Assembly (NCBI RefSeq): GCF_900113315.1
Contig: NZ_FOZG01000003.1
Span: forward strand, 310,001-374,000
Length of the DNA stretch: 64,000 bases
Source of the DNA: Sphingomonas jatrophae
Lineage (GTDB): Bacteria > Pseudomonadota > Alphaproteobacteria > Sphingomonadales > Sphingomonadaceae
Reading direction: 5' to 3'
The notes below the pieces were generated by a model that saw only the letters and a list, made by a program, of their open reading frames with translations, was not told the DNA's origin and did no database searches. This document shows, one piece after another, positions 1 through 7,712 of this stretch (position 1 is the stretch's first letter; each line of letters begins with the position of its first letter). A program made the translations under genes and the position numbers.

Positions 1-386
1 TCGAGGTGACGCGCAAGGGTGCGCTCACTGTCAAGCAGCTCGACGCCGCGTTCGACACGGGCAAGGTGATGAACCGCGACGAGATCACCAACCTGATCGA
101 AGGCGGGCTGATCTTCGGCCTCAACATGGCGCTCAACGAGGAGATGACCGTCAAGGACGGGCGCATGGTCGAGGGCAATTTCGATGCCTACAAGATCCTG
201 CGCATGGCCGAGGCGCCACCGATCCGCGTCCACTTCGGCGGGCTCTCCGGCGCGGATCGCTATAGCGAGATCGGCGAGCCGCCGGTCGGCACGGTCGGGC
301 CCGCGGTCGGCAACGCCATCTTCCGCGCGACGGGCAAGCGCCTGCGCCGCCAGCCCTTCCTCACGCAGGATCTGAGCTGGAGCTGA
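1..386 (+). CDS. C-terminal part of a molybdopterin-binding oxidoreductase large subunit (isoquinoline 1-oxidoreductase beta / aldehyde oxidase type)
   Basis: The reading frame is open at the left edge of the window, so the start lies outside; about 127 C-terminal residues are visible. The tail carries GEPPVGTVGPAVGNAIF, typical of the last helices of the molybdenum-cofactor subunit of xanthine dehydrogenase / isoquinoline oxidoreductase enzymes, followed by an RATGKRLRRQPF end. The family hydroxylates N-heterocycles or aldehydes using a Mo-pterin cofactor together with a small [2Fe-2S] subunit, which would have to lie upstream. A perfect 10-bp hairpin immediately downstream separates it from the oppositely oriented thiolase gene. 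The family is clear; the substrate cannot be told from this fragment. Confidence 0.8.
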   Translation, partial: EVTRKGALTVKQLDAAFDTGKVMNRDEITNLIEGGLIFGLNMALNEEMTVKDGRMVEGNFDAYKILRMAEAPPIRVHFGGLSGADRYSEIGEPPVGTVGPAVGNAIFRATGKRLRRQPFLTQDLSWS

Positions 387-396
387 AGTTTCGAGC

Positions 397-422
397 GGGC
401 GGCACCTGAGACGGTGCCGCCC
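397..422. terminator. Bidirectional hairpin terminator between convergent genes
   Basis: GGGCGGCACC (397-406) and GGTGCCGCCC (413-422) form a perfect 10-bp stem with a 6-nt loop, exactly in the 46-bp gap between the two stop codons. There is no T-tract on either side. Position and symmetry fit a shared terminator. Confidence 0.7.
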
Positions 423-432
423 TCCCCCTGCC

Positions 433-1632
433 TCAGACGATCTCGAACAGCCCCGCCGCCCCCATGCCGCCGGCGATGCACATCGTCGTCACGACGTAAC
501 GCGCCCCACGTCGCCGCCCCTCGATCAGCGCGTGGCCAACGATGCGCGAGCCGGTCATGCCGAAGGGGTGGCCGAGCGCGATGCCGCCGCCGCTGACGTT
601 GAGCTTGGCGGGATCGATCCCCAGCGTGTCGCGGCAGTAGAGCGCCTGGCTGGCGAACGCCTCGTTCAGCTCCCACAGGCCGATATCGTCGGTGCTGAGC
701 CCCGCTTTCTCAAGCAGCTTGGGTACGGCGAAGACCGGGCCGATGCCCATCTCCTCGGGCAGGCACGTCGCCACCTGCATGCCGCGATAGACACCGAGGA
801 TGGGCAGACCCTCGCGCTCGGCAATCTCGCGCGCGACGAGCACCTGCGCGGAGGCGCCGTCGGACAGCTGGCTGGCATTACCGGCGGTGATGTGCCGGCC
901 CTCCTTGATGATCGCGCCGTCCTTGAACACCGGCTTCAGCGCGGCAAGGCCCTCCAGCGTCGTATCGGCGCGGACGCCCTCGTCCCTGTCCAGCGTAACG
1001 CTCTGGTGGCCGGCGGGGGTGCCGTCCTTCTCGAACAGCGCCTTTTCCACCGTGATCGGCACGATCTCGTCGGCGAAGCGGCCATCCGCCTGTGCCGCGG
1101 CGGCGCGGTGCTGGCTCTCGGCAGCGAAGGCATCCTGAGCCACCCGGTCAATGCCGTAGCGCTCCGCGACGATCTCCGCCGTCTCGATCATCGCCATATA
1201 GGCGTGCGGCTCGGCGGCGATCACCGCCTCCGACATGCTGCGATAGCTGCTCATATGCTTGTTGAGCGTGAGGCTGATCGATTCGACACCGCCGGCGACG
1301 GCCACGTCCATGTCGCCCGCGATGATCGAACGCGCGGCGAGCGCGATCGCGGTCAGCCCCGAGCCGCACTTGCGATCCAGCGCGAAGCCCGGAACGTCGC
1401 GCACGCCGGCGGTGGCGGCGGTAAGGCGGCCGAGATTGTAGCTCTGCGTGCCCGATTGCGTGCCGACGCCGAGGAAGATGTCCTCCACCCGCGCGGGATC
1501 GATCCCGGCGCGCTCGATCGCGGCGCGGACGACGTGGCCGGACAGGACGGGCGCCTCGGTGTCGTTGAAGGCGCCGCGATAGGCGCGGCCGATGCCGGTG
1601 CGGGCGGTGGAGACGATTACGGCTTCACGCAT
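433..1632 (-). CDS. Acetyl-CoA acetyltransferase / acyl-CoA thiolase
   Basis: 399 residues, the usual length for thiolases. It begins MREAVIVSTARTGIG and has the nucleophilic cysteine at C89 (DRKCGSGL), the GHPFGMTG histidine near H355 and the second catalytic cysteine near C385 (MCIAGGMGAAG), so the full thiolase triad is present. The enzyme would cleave 3-ketoacyl-CoA or condense acetyl-CoA in the cytosol. It is the last gene of a leftward operon behind a DUF35 protein and a thiolase-like lipid-transfer protein; a 152-bp spacer with a small hairpin separates it from the latter. A GGAG lies about 10 bases before the ATG. The longer open frame upstream is only an extension into the neighbour's antisense. 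The operon suggests side-chain or ring-fragment degradation rather than general beta-oxidation (inference). Confidence 0.9.
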   Translation of the reverse strand: MREAVIVSTARTGIGRAYRGAFNDTEAPVLSGHVVRAAIERAGIDPARVEDIFLGVGTQSGTQSYNLGRLTAATAGVRDVPGFALDRKCGSGLTAIALAARSIIAGDMDVAVAGGVESISLTLNKHMSSYRSMSEAVIAAEPHAYMAMIETAEIVAERYGIDRVAQDAFAAESQHRAAAAQADGRFADEIVPITVEKALFEKDGTPAGHQSVTLDRDEGVRADTTLEGLAALKPVFKDGAIIKEGRHITAGNASQLSDGASAQVLVAREIAEREGLPILGVYRGMQVATCLPEEMGIGPVFAVPKLLEKAGLSTDDIGLWELNEAFASQALYCRDTLGIDPAKLNVSGGGIALGHPFGMTGSRIVGHALIEGRRRGARYVVTTMCIAGGMGAAGLFEIV

Positions 1633-1759
1633 CGAAAGACTCCGGACAGAGGAAAGGAAGCGCCCGGCCAGTGCGCCGAGCGGACATGACGACACGCTTC
1701 GGCGGATGCCCCGTGGGCGCCACGCCGATGCTCGCGCTTGCAATCGGTATGCGGTTCCG

Positions 1760-1778
1760 CGCCGGCACCGGGCCGGCG
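1760..1778 (-). terminator. Small intercistronic hairpin
   Basis: CGCCGGC (1760-1766) and GCCGGCG (1772-1778) form a 7-bp GC stem with a 5-nt loop, 7 bp past the stop codon of the lipid-transfer protein gene. There is no T-tract. It could be a weak terminator or a stabilising 3' hairpin between the two thiolase-family genes. Confidence 0.35.
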
Positions 1779-1784
1779 GAGACG

Positions 1785-2966
1785 TCAGCGCGTCAGGATC
1801 ACCGACGAGCCGTGGCCGAACAGCCCCTGGTTGGCGGTGATGCCGACCTTGGCGCCTTCGACCTGCCGCTCGCCCGCCTCGCCGCGCAGCTGGCGGGTCA
1901 ACTCGCAGACTTGCGCGATCGCCTGAGCCGGCACCGCTTCGCCGAAGCAGGCGAGCCCGCCCGAGGGGTTGATCGGAATCCGCCCGCCGATGCGCGTCGC
2001 ACCGTCGCGCGTCAGCCCCGCCGCCTCGCCGCGTGCGCACAGCCCGAGATCCTCGATCCAGTCGAGCTCGAGTGCGGTGGAGAGATCGTAGACCTCCGCG
2101 ACGGAGACATCTTCGGGCCCGATCCCCGCCTCCGCATAGGCCTTGCGCGGCAGAGCGGCGCGGAAGCTGTGCGGATCGGCGGCGACGGCGCTGTCGGTCG
2201 CGATGTCGGGCATCTCGATGACGGAGGAGGCGAAGGTCGGCGTCACGGTCGAGATGGCGGCGATGCGGGGCGCATCGCCCTTGCCGATACGGCGGGCATA
2301 ATCCGCGCTGGCGACGATCAGCGCCGCGCCCCCGTCCGAGGTGGCGCAGATGTCCATCAGGCGCAGCGGATCGGCGACCATGGGCGAGGCTGCGACATCC
2401 TCCATCGTGAACGCTTTGCGATAACGGGCATTCGGGTTGGCGAGACCGTGCGCCGCATTCTTCAGCTTCACGCGGGCGAAATCGTCCTGCGTGTCGCCAT
2501 ACATCTCCATGCGGCGGCGTGCGTAGAGCGCGAAATAGGTCGGGTTGGTGATGCCGAGGCGGAAGCGCACCCAATCGGGATCGTCCGGCCGCTCGCCCTT
2601 GGCGGGGGCGAGGAAGCCCTTGGGCGTCGTATCCGCGCCGATCACCAGCGCCACGTCCGCCTGGCCGGCAAGGATGCGCGACCGTGCCGCGCCGAGCGCC
2701 TGCGACCCGCTGGCACAGGCGGCGTAGCTGGTCTGCACCTCGGCACCCTGCCAGCCCAGCGCCTGCGCGAAGGTGGCGCCTGCGACATAGCCGGGATAGC
2801 CGCACCGCATCGTCGCGGCGCCCGAGACGAACTGGATGTCGCGCCAGTCGACACCCGCATCGCGCAGCGCCTCCTGCGCGGCCGTGACGCCATAGCTGAC
2901 GAAGTTGCGGCCCCACTTGCCCCACGGGTGCATGCCTGCACCGATGATCACGACCTCACCGCTCAT
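1785..2966 (-). CDS. Thiolase-superfamily lipid-transfer protein (non-canonical thiolase, Ltp-like)
   Basis: 393 residues starting MSGEVVIIGAGMHPWGKWG, with the SCP2-type thiolase fold. The nucleophile-region cysteine is present (C84, SYAACASGSQAL), but the GHPxGxTG histidine block is replaced by NPSGGLACFGEAVPAQ, so the histidine that activates the cysteine is missing. Proteins of this subgroup (Ltp2/DitF type) often act as retro-aldolases or acyl-CoA carriers together with a DUF35 partner rather than as true thiolases. The DUF35 gene lies directly upstream and overlaps this start by 4 bp (ATGA), which implies translational coupling and a physical complex. A likely role is retro-aldol or thiolytic chain shortening of an acyl-CoA; the substrate is unknown. 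Confidence 0.82.
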   Translation of the reverse strand: MSGEVVIIGAGMHPWGKWGRNFVSYGVTAAQEALRDAGVDWRDIQFVSGAATMRCGYPGYVAGATFAQALGWQGAEVQTSYAACASGSQALGAARSRILAGQADVALVIGADTTPKGFLAPAKGERPDDPDWVRFRLGITNPTYFALYARRRMEMYGDTQDDFARVKLKNAAHGLANPNARYRKAFTMEDVAASPMVADPLRLMDICATSDGGAALIVASADYARRIGKGDAPRIAAISTVTPTFASSVIEMPDIATDSAVAADPHSFRAALPRKAYAEAGIGPEDVSVAEVYDLSTALELDWIEDLGLCARGEAAGLTRDGATRIGGRIPINPSGGLACFGEAVPAQAIAQVCELTRQLRGEAGERQVEGAKVGITANQGLFGHGSSVILTR

Positions 2967-3397
2967 GGCTGCGTCTCCATCGGCTTCCATTTCCAGGCGA
3001 GCTTGCCCTCCGGCGCAGCGGCATCGGGCACCGTCTCGACCACCAGCTCCATCGCCAGCCCGGCCTTGAGATCGGCCACGCCGATGCCCTCGGCGACCTG
3101 ACCGAGCACGATCATCTTCTCGCGCTCCAGCTCGACCGCGGCGATGGCGAAGGGGACAAACGGCTCGGCCGCCACATAGGGCGCGGGCGGCTGGTAGCCG
3201 GCATTGGTGAAGGACCAGAGCTTGCCCGTGCGCGACAGCTCGACCGTTTCGAACTGCGTGCTTTCGCAGACCGGGTTGCGGCACAGGCTTTCGAGCTTCG
3301 GGAAATAATAACTGCCGCACGCCGCGCAGCGCGATCCGATCAGATGCGGCTGCTCACCGGTGGTGAACCATCCGGCAAGGACGGGCTCGGTGGTCAT
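2963..3397 (-). CDS. DUF35 OB-fold / rubredoxin-like zinc-ribbon acyl-CoA-binding protein
   Basis: 144 residues. The N-terminal half has the zinc-ribbon pattern CAAC (C24, C27) and CRNPVC (C39, C44); the C-terminal half is the OB-fold of this family, ending in the TrpLysTrp-rich tail WKWKP. DUF35 proteins pair with thiolase-like lipid-transfer proteins, binding the acyl-CoA and completing the active site, for example in the ChsH2-Ltp2 aldolase of steroid side-chain degradation (family knowledge). Here it overlaps its thiolase-like partner by 4 bp. It is the first gene of the leftward operon; its promoter should lie in the divergent region before selO, where a 10-bp palindrome sits about 130 bp upstream. 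Confidence 0.88.
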   Translation of the reverse strand: MTTEPVLAGWFTTGEQPHLIGSRCAACGSYYFPKLESLCRNPVCESTQFETVELSRTGKLWSFTNAGYQPPAPYVAAEPFVPFAIAAVELEREKMIVLGQVAEGIGVADLKAGLAMELVVETVPDAAAPEGKLAWKWKPMETQP

Positions 3398-3524
3398 GAT
3401 GGTCTCCCCGGCGGATTGCCCCTGATGGTGGTGGCGCGGGCGGAATGCGGATCGCGACGGCGCCCGTTGCGCGCACCTTGCCGTGCCTGCGTTACCACCT
3501 GCGCCCCTCTCGCTGCCTCTGGCC

Positions 3525-3548
3525 GCTCCTCTAGGCGTCTAGAGGGGC
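3525..3548. promoter_or_regulatory. Palindrome, candidate operator of the thiolase operon
   Basis: GCTCCTCTAG (3525-3534), a GCGT centre and CTAGAGGGGC (3539-3548) form a 10-bp dyad with one G-T mismatch. It contains two CTAG words, which are rare in this GC-rich sequence. It lies about 130 bp upstream of the DUF35 gene start. TetR-type regulators of acyl-CoA catabolic operons often bind such dyads; no regulator gene is in view. Confidence 0.35.
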
Positions 3549-3647
3549 AAGGCTCCAATCGCAACCGGACGCCTGTTTCATCGCCGGGCGGCATCGATGA
3601 CCCCACGGATCGAGGCGCGACGACGCGAAGGGAATGGCAGATACACA

Positions 3648-3677
3648 AAGGGCCGCCCCATCGCTGGAGCGGCCCTT
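3648..3677 (-). terminator. Hairpin terminator of the leftward microgene
   Basis: On the minus strand AAGGGCCGC and GCGGCCCTT form a perfect 9-bp stem with a 12-nt loop, followed by TTTGTGT. It starts 30 bp downstream of the TAA stop of the 24-codon frame at 3707-3781, which makes it the natural end of that transcript. Confidence 0.55.
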
Positions 3678-3706
3678 CCATTGTCAGCCATTGACGGCCG
3701 ATGCGT

Positions 3707-3781
3707 TTAGATCCGACGACCCGTATCGAGGCCGGCCGAGTCCCGACGATCCGCCTTCAGCGGCATGTGACAATGAGACAT
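3707..3781 (-). CDS. Putative 24-residue microprotein with a strong ribosome binding site
   Basis: An ATG frame of 24 sense codons plus TAA lies on the minus strand between the thiolase operon and selO. The peptide begins MSHCHMPLKADRRD and ends GLDTGRRI; it is basic and has no hydrophobic segment. Its start is preceded by AAAGGAGGTGG (3786-3796), the strongest Shine-Dalgarno match I noticed in the window, at normal spacing. A hairpin terminator follows 30 bp after the stop, and a plausible promoter lies upstream. These signals together argue for a real, expressed unit. I do not recognise the family. It could be a free microprotein or a leader peptide; no downstream gene on the same strand would be controlled before the terminator, so an independent product is more likely. 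Confidence 0.5.
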   Translation of the reverse strand: MSHCHMPLKADRRDSAGLDTGRRI

Positions 3782-3817
3782 TCGACCACCTCCTTTCCGT
3801 TGTTGAACAGGAACCGC

Positions 3818-3845
3818 GATATGGGTGGGCGCCTGGAAACTTCAA
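3818..3845 (-). promoter_or_regulatory. Candidate promoter of the microgene
   Basis: On the minus strand TTGAAG (3840-3845) and CATATC (3818-3823) are 16 bp apart, giving a leader of about 30 nt before the microgene ATG. The element lies just upstream of the selO start, so the two transcription units would be divergent with nearly overlapping control regions. Confidence 0.3.
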
Positions 3846-3869
3846 GGATCGCAGCGGGTTCCTGACAGG

Positions 3870-5336
3870 ATGCAGATCCCCTTTGACAACAGCTATGCGC
3901 GGCTGCCCGAGCGCTTCTTCGCGCCGGCGGAGCCGCTGCAGAGCCCATCGCCGGCCCTGGTCCGGGTCAACCGCGCGCTTGCGGGCGAGCTCGGGATCGA
4001 TGCCGGGTGGCTGGAGAGTGCGGCGGGGCTGGAGGTCCTTTCGGGCCGGGCGATCGCTGAGGGATCGCAGCCGATCGCGCAGGCCTATGCCGGGCATCAG
4101 TTCGGCAATTTTGTCCATCAGTTGGGCGACGGGCGGGCGATCCTGCTCGGCGAAGTCGTGGACCGGGATGGGCGACGGCGGGACATCCAGCTGAAAGGCG
4201 CGGGCCGCACCGCCTTCTCGCGCGGGGGCGATGGCCGCGCGGCGCTCGGGCCGGTGCTGCGCGAATATCTCGTCAGCGAGGCAATGGCCGCGCTCGGCAT
4301 CCCCACGACGCGCGCGCTGGCCGCGGTGACGACCGGCGAGCCGGTGATCCGCGATGCGCTGTTGCCGGGCGCGATGCTGACGCGCATCGCTTCCAGCCAC
4401 ATCCGTGTCGGCACCTTCCAATATTTCGCGGCGCGCGGGGATGCAGAGGCGCTGCGCCTGCTGACCGAACATGTTCTCGCGCGCCACTATCCCGAGGCGG
4501 TCGGTGCAGCGAACCCGTACCGGGCGCTCCTCGATGCGGTGATCTCGGCGCAGGCCAGCCTTGTCGCCCGGTGGCTGCTGGTCGGCTTCATCCACGGCGT
4601 GATGAACACGGACAACATGTCGATCGCCGGCGAGACGATTGATTATGGTCCCTGCGCCTTTATGGACGCCTATGACGCGGCGACGGTGTTCAGCTCGATC
4701 GATCGGATGGGGCGCTATGCCTATGGCAACCAGCCGCGCATGGCGCACTGGAACCTGACGCGACTGGCCGAGGCCTTGTTGTCGCTGATCGATGAGGATC
4801 AGGACGCGGCGGTCGAGCAGGCGCAGGACGCGCTGGCCGCCTTCAACGCCACGTTCGAGCCGGCCTATATCGGCGGGCTGCGCCGGAAGATCGGGCTGGC
4901 GAGCGAGGACGAGGCGGATGGCGAGCTGATCAACACGCTGTTGACCAGGATGAGCGAGAATCAAGTGGACTTTACCCTGCTCTTCCGTGCGTTGGGGGCG
5001 GCGGCGAGCGGGGAGGACGAGCCCGCGCGCGCGCTGTTCATCGATCCGACGGCGTTCGACAGCTGGGCCATCGACTGGCGCGCGCGTCTGGCCAGGGACG
5101 GGCAGTCTCCCGACGCGCGCCGGGCGGCGATGGACAGCGTCAATCCCGCTTTCATTCCGCGCAACCACCGCGTCGAGGCGATGATCGAGGCGGCGGTCGA
5201 GCGGCAGGATTTCGCGCCCTTCCACCGGATGGTCGACGTGCTCGCGCGCCCCTTCGAGGATCAGCCGGACGCGGCGGATCTGGCGCAGCCCCCGCTGCCG
5301 CACGAGCGGGTCGCGGCGACCTTCTGCGGCACCTGA
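3870..5336 (+). CDS. selO: Protein adenylyltransferase SelO (YdiU family)
   Basis: 488 residues, a normal length for bacterial SelO. It begins MQIPFDNSYARLPERFFAP, the family's standard N-terminus, which is why the ATG at 3870 was chosen over an in-frame start 45 bp upstream. The pseudokinase-fold signatures are intact: YAGHQFGNFVHQLGDGRA, GAGRTAFSRGGDGRAALGP, NTDNMS (residues 246-251) and IDYGPCAFMD with the conserved Asp near 258. SelO transfers AMP from ATP to Ser/Thr/Tyr of target proteins and affects redox homeostasis (family knowledge). The third-last residue is a cysteine (TFCGT end), at the place of the selenocysteine of the animal enzymes. It appears monocistronic. Confidence 0.93.
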   Translation: MQIPFDNSYARLPERFFAPAEPLQSPSPALVRVNRALAGELGIDAGWLESAAGLEVLSGRAIAEGSQPIAQAYAGHQFGNFVHQLGDGRAILLGEVVDRDGRRRDIQLKGAGRTAFSRGGDGRAALGPVLREYLVSEAMAALGIPTTRALAAVTTGEPVIRDALLPGAMLTRIASSHIRVGTFQYFAARGDAEALRLLTEHVLARHYPEAVGAANPYRALLDAVISAQASLVARWLLVGFIHGVMNTDNMSIAGETIDYGPCAFMDAYDAATVFSSIDRMGRYAYGNQPRMAHWNLTRLAEALLSLIDEDQDAAVEQAQDALAAFNATFEPAYIGGLRRKIGLASEDEADGELINTLLTRMSENQVDFTLLFRALGAAASGEDEPARALFIDPTAFDSWAIDWRARLARDGQSPDARRAAMDSVNPAFIPRNHRVEAMIEAAVERQDFAPFHRMVDVLARPFEDQPDAADLAQPPLPHERVAATFCGT

Positions 5337-5350
5337 CGCGGGGCGGCCCC

Positions 5351-5373
5351 CAGACGACGGGCGACCTCGTCTG
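5351..5373 (+). terminator. Hairpin after selO
   Basis: CAGACGA (5351-5357) and TCGTCTG (5367-5373) form a perfect 7-bp stem with a 9-nt loop, 14 bp after the selO stop. There is no T-tract; it is a candidate terminator only. Confidence 0.35.
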
Positions 5374-5541
5374 CGCCTGGAATAAGATGCCCGCTGACTT
5401 CAAGGCCGATCGACGACCGATCCAGCGGCAAGGTCGAGACGCGCCCGGAATCATCGCTAACCACCGCTGCATTGCAGCACGCCCCTTGCCTATTCACGGG
5501 CGGGCGGCGTATCGGCGAGCATACCTTCAAGGGGATCGTGG

Positions 5542-6609
5542 ATGTCGGACGGCAAGGTCGCGCTGATCACAGGAGTTACCGGGCAAGACGGCGCCTATCT
5601 GGCCGAACTCCTCCTCGAGAAGGGTTACCAGGTGCATGGCGTCAAGCGCCGGTCCTCCTCGTTCAACACGGGACGGATCGAGTCCATCTATCAGGATCCG
5701 CACACGCATGGCGCGCGCTTTCATCTCCATTATGGAGATCTGACCGACTCCACCAACCTGATCCGGCTGGTGCAGCAGGTGCAGCCGACCGAAATCTACA
5801 ATCTGGCGGCGCAGAGCCACGTCGCGGTGAGCTTCGAGACGCCGGAATATACCGCCAATGCGGACGGGATCGGCACGCTGCGCATCCTCGAGGCGATCCG
5901 CATCCTCGGCATGGAGAAGACCTGCCGCTTCTACCAGGCATCCACGTCCGAGCTGTATGGCCTCGTCCAGGAAGTGCCGCAGAAGGAGACGACGCCCTTC
6001 TACCCGCGCTCGCCCTACGGCGCGGCGAAGATGTATGCCTATTGGATCGTGGTGAACTACCGCGAGGCCTATGGCATGCATGCGTCGAACGGCATCCTGT
6101 TCAACCATGAAAGCCCGCTGCGCGGCGAGACGTTCGTCACGCGCAAGATCACCCGAGCGGTGGCGGCGATCAAGCTGGGGCGGCAGGACAAATTGTGGCT
6201 CGGCAACCTCGACGCCAAGCGCGACTGGGGCCATGCCCGCGAATATGTCCGCGGCATGTGGCTGATGCTGCAGCAGGACCAGCCCGACGATTACGTGCTG
6301 GCGACGGGCGAGACGACGCCGGTGCGCACCTTCGTCGAGTGGGCGTTCGAGGATGTCGGCATCAAGCTGCGCTGGGAAGGCGAAGGCGCCGACGAGAAGG
6401 GCTATTGCGTCGAGACGGGCAAGTGCCTCGTCGAGGTCGATCCGCGCTACTTCCGCCCGACCGAGGTGGACCTGCTGATCGGCGACCCGACCAAGGCCAA
6501 GGAAAAGCTCGGCTGGGTGCACGAGACGCCGGTGCGCGAACTGGCGCGCGAAATGGTGCAGGCCGATCTCGTCACGATGCGCGATGCGCCGATCGGCAAG
6601 GGCGCCTGA
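5542..6609 (+). CDS. gmd: GDP-mannose 4,6-dehydratase
   Basis: 355 residues. An extended SDR enzyme with the NADP-binding [19 protein letters not shown] start, the [11 protein letters not shown] block and the catalytic [10 protein letters not shown] (Tyr-x3-Lys), all hallmarks of Gmd. It converts GDP-D-mannose to GDP-4-keto-6-deoxy-D-mannose in the cytosol, the first step to GDP-L-fucose. AAGGGG lies 7 bp before the ATG. The next gene, GDP-fucose synthase, starts 2 bp after the stop, so the two are co-transcribed. TTGCCT (5486-5491) and GTATCG (5509-5514), 17 bp apart, are a weak candidate promoter in the 205-bp upstream gap. No GDP-mannose-forming genes are in the window. Confidence 0.96.
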   Translation: MSDGKVALITGVTGQDGAYLAELLLEKGYQVHGVKRRSSSFNTGRIESIYQDPHTHGARFHLHYGDLTDSTNLIRLVQQVQPTEIYNLAAQSHVAVSFETPEYTANADGIGTLRILEAIRILGMEKTCRFYQASTSELYGLVQEVPQKETTPFYPRSPYGAAKMYAYWIVVNYREAYGMHASNGILFNHESPLRGETFVTRKITRAVAAIKLGRQDKLWLGNLDAKRDWGHAREYVRGMWLMLQQDQPDDYVLATGETTPVRTFVEWAFEDVGIKLRWEGEGADEKGYCVETGKCLVEVDPRYFRPTEVDLLIGDPTKAKEKLGWVHETPVRELAREMVQADLVTMRDAPIGKGA

Positions 6610-6611
6610 CC

Positions 6612-7574
6612 ATGATCGGCCAGCCTTACGACCTGACCGGCAAGCGCGTCTTCGTCGCAGGGCATCGGGGCATGGTGGGCGGCGCGATCGTGCGGCGCCT
6701 GGCGGACGAGGGCTGCGAGGTGCTGACCGCGGGCCGCGACACGCTGGACCTGAAGGATCAGGCGGCGGTGCGCGGCTGGTTCGAGGCCGAGCGGCCGCAG
6801 GCGGTGTTCCTGGCGGCGGCCAAGGTCGGCGGCATCCTGGCGAATGACAGCTTCCCGGCCGACTTCCTGTACGACAACCTCATGATCGAGGCGAACATCA
6901 TCGAGGCGGCGCATCGCACCGATTGCGAGAAGCTGCTCTTCCTCGGTTCGTCCTGCATCTACCCGAAGTTCGCGCCGCAGCCGATCGCCGAGGAGTCGCT
7001 CCTCACCGGTCCGCTGGAGCCGACCAACGAATGGTATGCGATCGCCAAGATCGCCGGCATCAAGCTGGCGCAGGCCTATCGCAAGCAGCATGGCCGCGAC
7101 TTCATCTCGGCCATGCCGACCAACCTCTACGGGCCGGGCGACAATTACGACCTGAACTCAAGCCATGTCGTGCCGGCGATCATCCGCAAGGTGGACGCGG
7201 CCAAGCGCAGCGGCGAGCCGGTGATGGTGTGGGGCACGGGCACGCCGCGTCGTGAATTCCTCTATGTCGACGACATGGCGGACGCCTGCGTCCACCTGAT
7301 GAAGACCTATTCCGACTTCGAGCATGTCAATGTCGGCTCGGGCGAGGACGTGACCATCCTCGAGCTCACGCGCACGATCATGGACGTGCTCGGCTATGAC
7401 GGCGAGATCGTCCACGATTTGACCAAGCCCGACGGCACGCCGCGCAAGCTGATGGACGTCAGCCGCCTGGCCGCGCTCGGCTGGCGCGCGCGGACGCCGC
7501 TGGCGGAGGGCATTGCCGGCGCATACGAGGCGTTCAAGGCCGGACAATATCGCGAGGCCGTGCTCACCGCCTGA
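6612..7574 (+). CDS. fcl: GDP-L-fucose synthase (epimerase/reductase)
   Basis: 320 residues. The NADPH-binding motif is [14 protein letters not shown]; the active site has the family block [17 protein letters not shown] and the catalytic [10 protein letters not shown] (Tyr-x3-Lys). The enzyme epimerises C3 and C5 of the keto sugar and reduces C4, giving GDP-L-fucose, the donor for fucosyltransferases. It follows gmd with a 2-bp gap, so translation is probably coupled. The frame upstream of this ATG is open but runs antiphase through gmd and is not part of the gene. Confidence 0.96.
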   Translation: MIGQPYDLTGKRVFVAGHRGMVGGAIVRRLADEGCEVLTAGRDTLDLKDQAAVRGWFEAERPQAVFLAAAKVGGILANDSFPADFLYDNLMIEANIIEAAHRTDCEKLLFLGSSCIYPKFAPQPIAEESLLTGPLEPTNEWYAIAKIAGIKLAQAYRKQHGRDFISAMPTNLYGPGDNYDLNSSHVVPAIIRKVDAAKRSGEPVMVWGTGTPRREFLYVDDMADACVHLMKTYSDFEHVNVGSGEDVTILELTRTIMDVLGYDGEIVHDLTKPDGTPRKLMDVSRLAALGWRARTPLAEGIAGAYEAFKAGQYREAVLTA

Positions 7575-7712
7575 GCGCGACGACGCCCATCCGGGCTCCA
7601 GGAGACGAAGACGGGTGTTGGTGCAGGCACAGAGCGGGACCATGTCGACGGCACCGGCCGGACGCGGCGGCAGCCGCGCCGCCCTGCGCGCGGCCGACTG
7701 AGCCTGCCGCCC

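Larger units (their letters stand above)
3398..3706. other. Gene-free divergent region (about 309 bp) upstream of the DUF35-thiolase operon
   Basis: No convincing coding frame is seen here. It holds two structures listed separately: a 10-bp palindrome at 3525-3548, a possible operator for the leftward operon, and a hairpin at 3648-3677 that fits as the terminator of the leftward microgene at 3707-3781. Confidence 0.6.

Noticed and set aside
433-2925. Apparent 830-residue thiolase fusion
   Set aside because: The N-terminal half is out of frame with the neighbouring lipid-transfer protein gene; the real thiolase begins at 1632 with the standard MREAVIVSTARTG start.
3684-5303. 539-codon open frame opposite selO
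   Set aside because: Arg/His/Ala-rich composition typical of antisense frames in high-GC DNA; selO on the other strand has complete family motifs.
7575-7712. Possible small gene between fcl and the WcaI-like gene
   Set aside because: The frame at 7513-7701 overlaps fcl, has no ribosome binding site and an Arg-rich antiphase composition.
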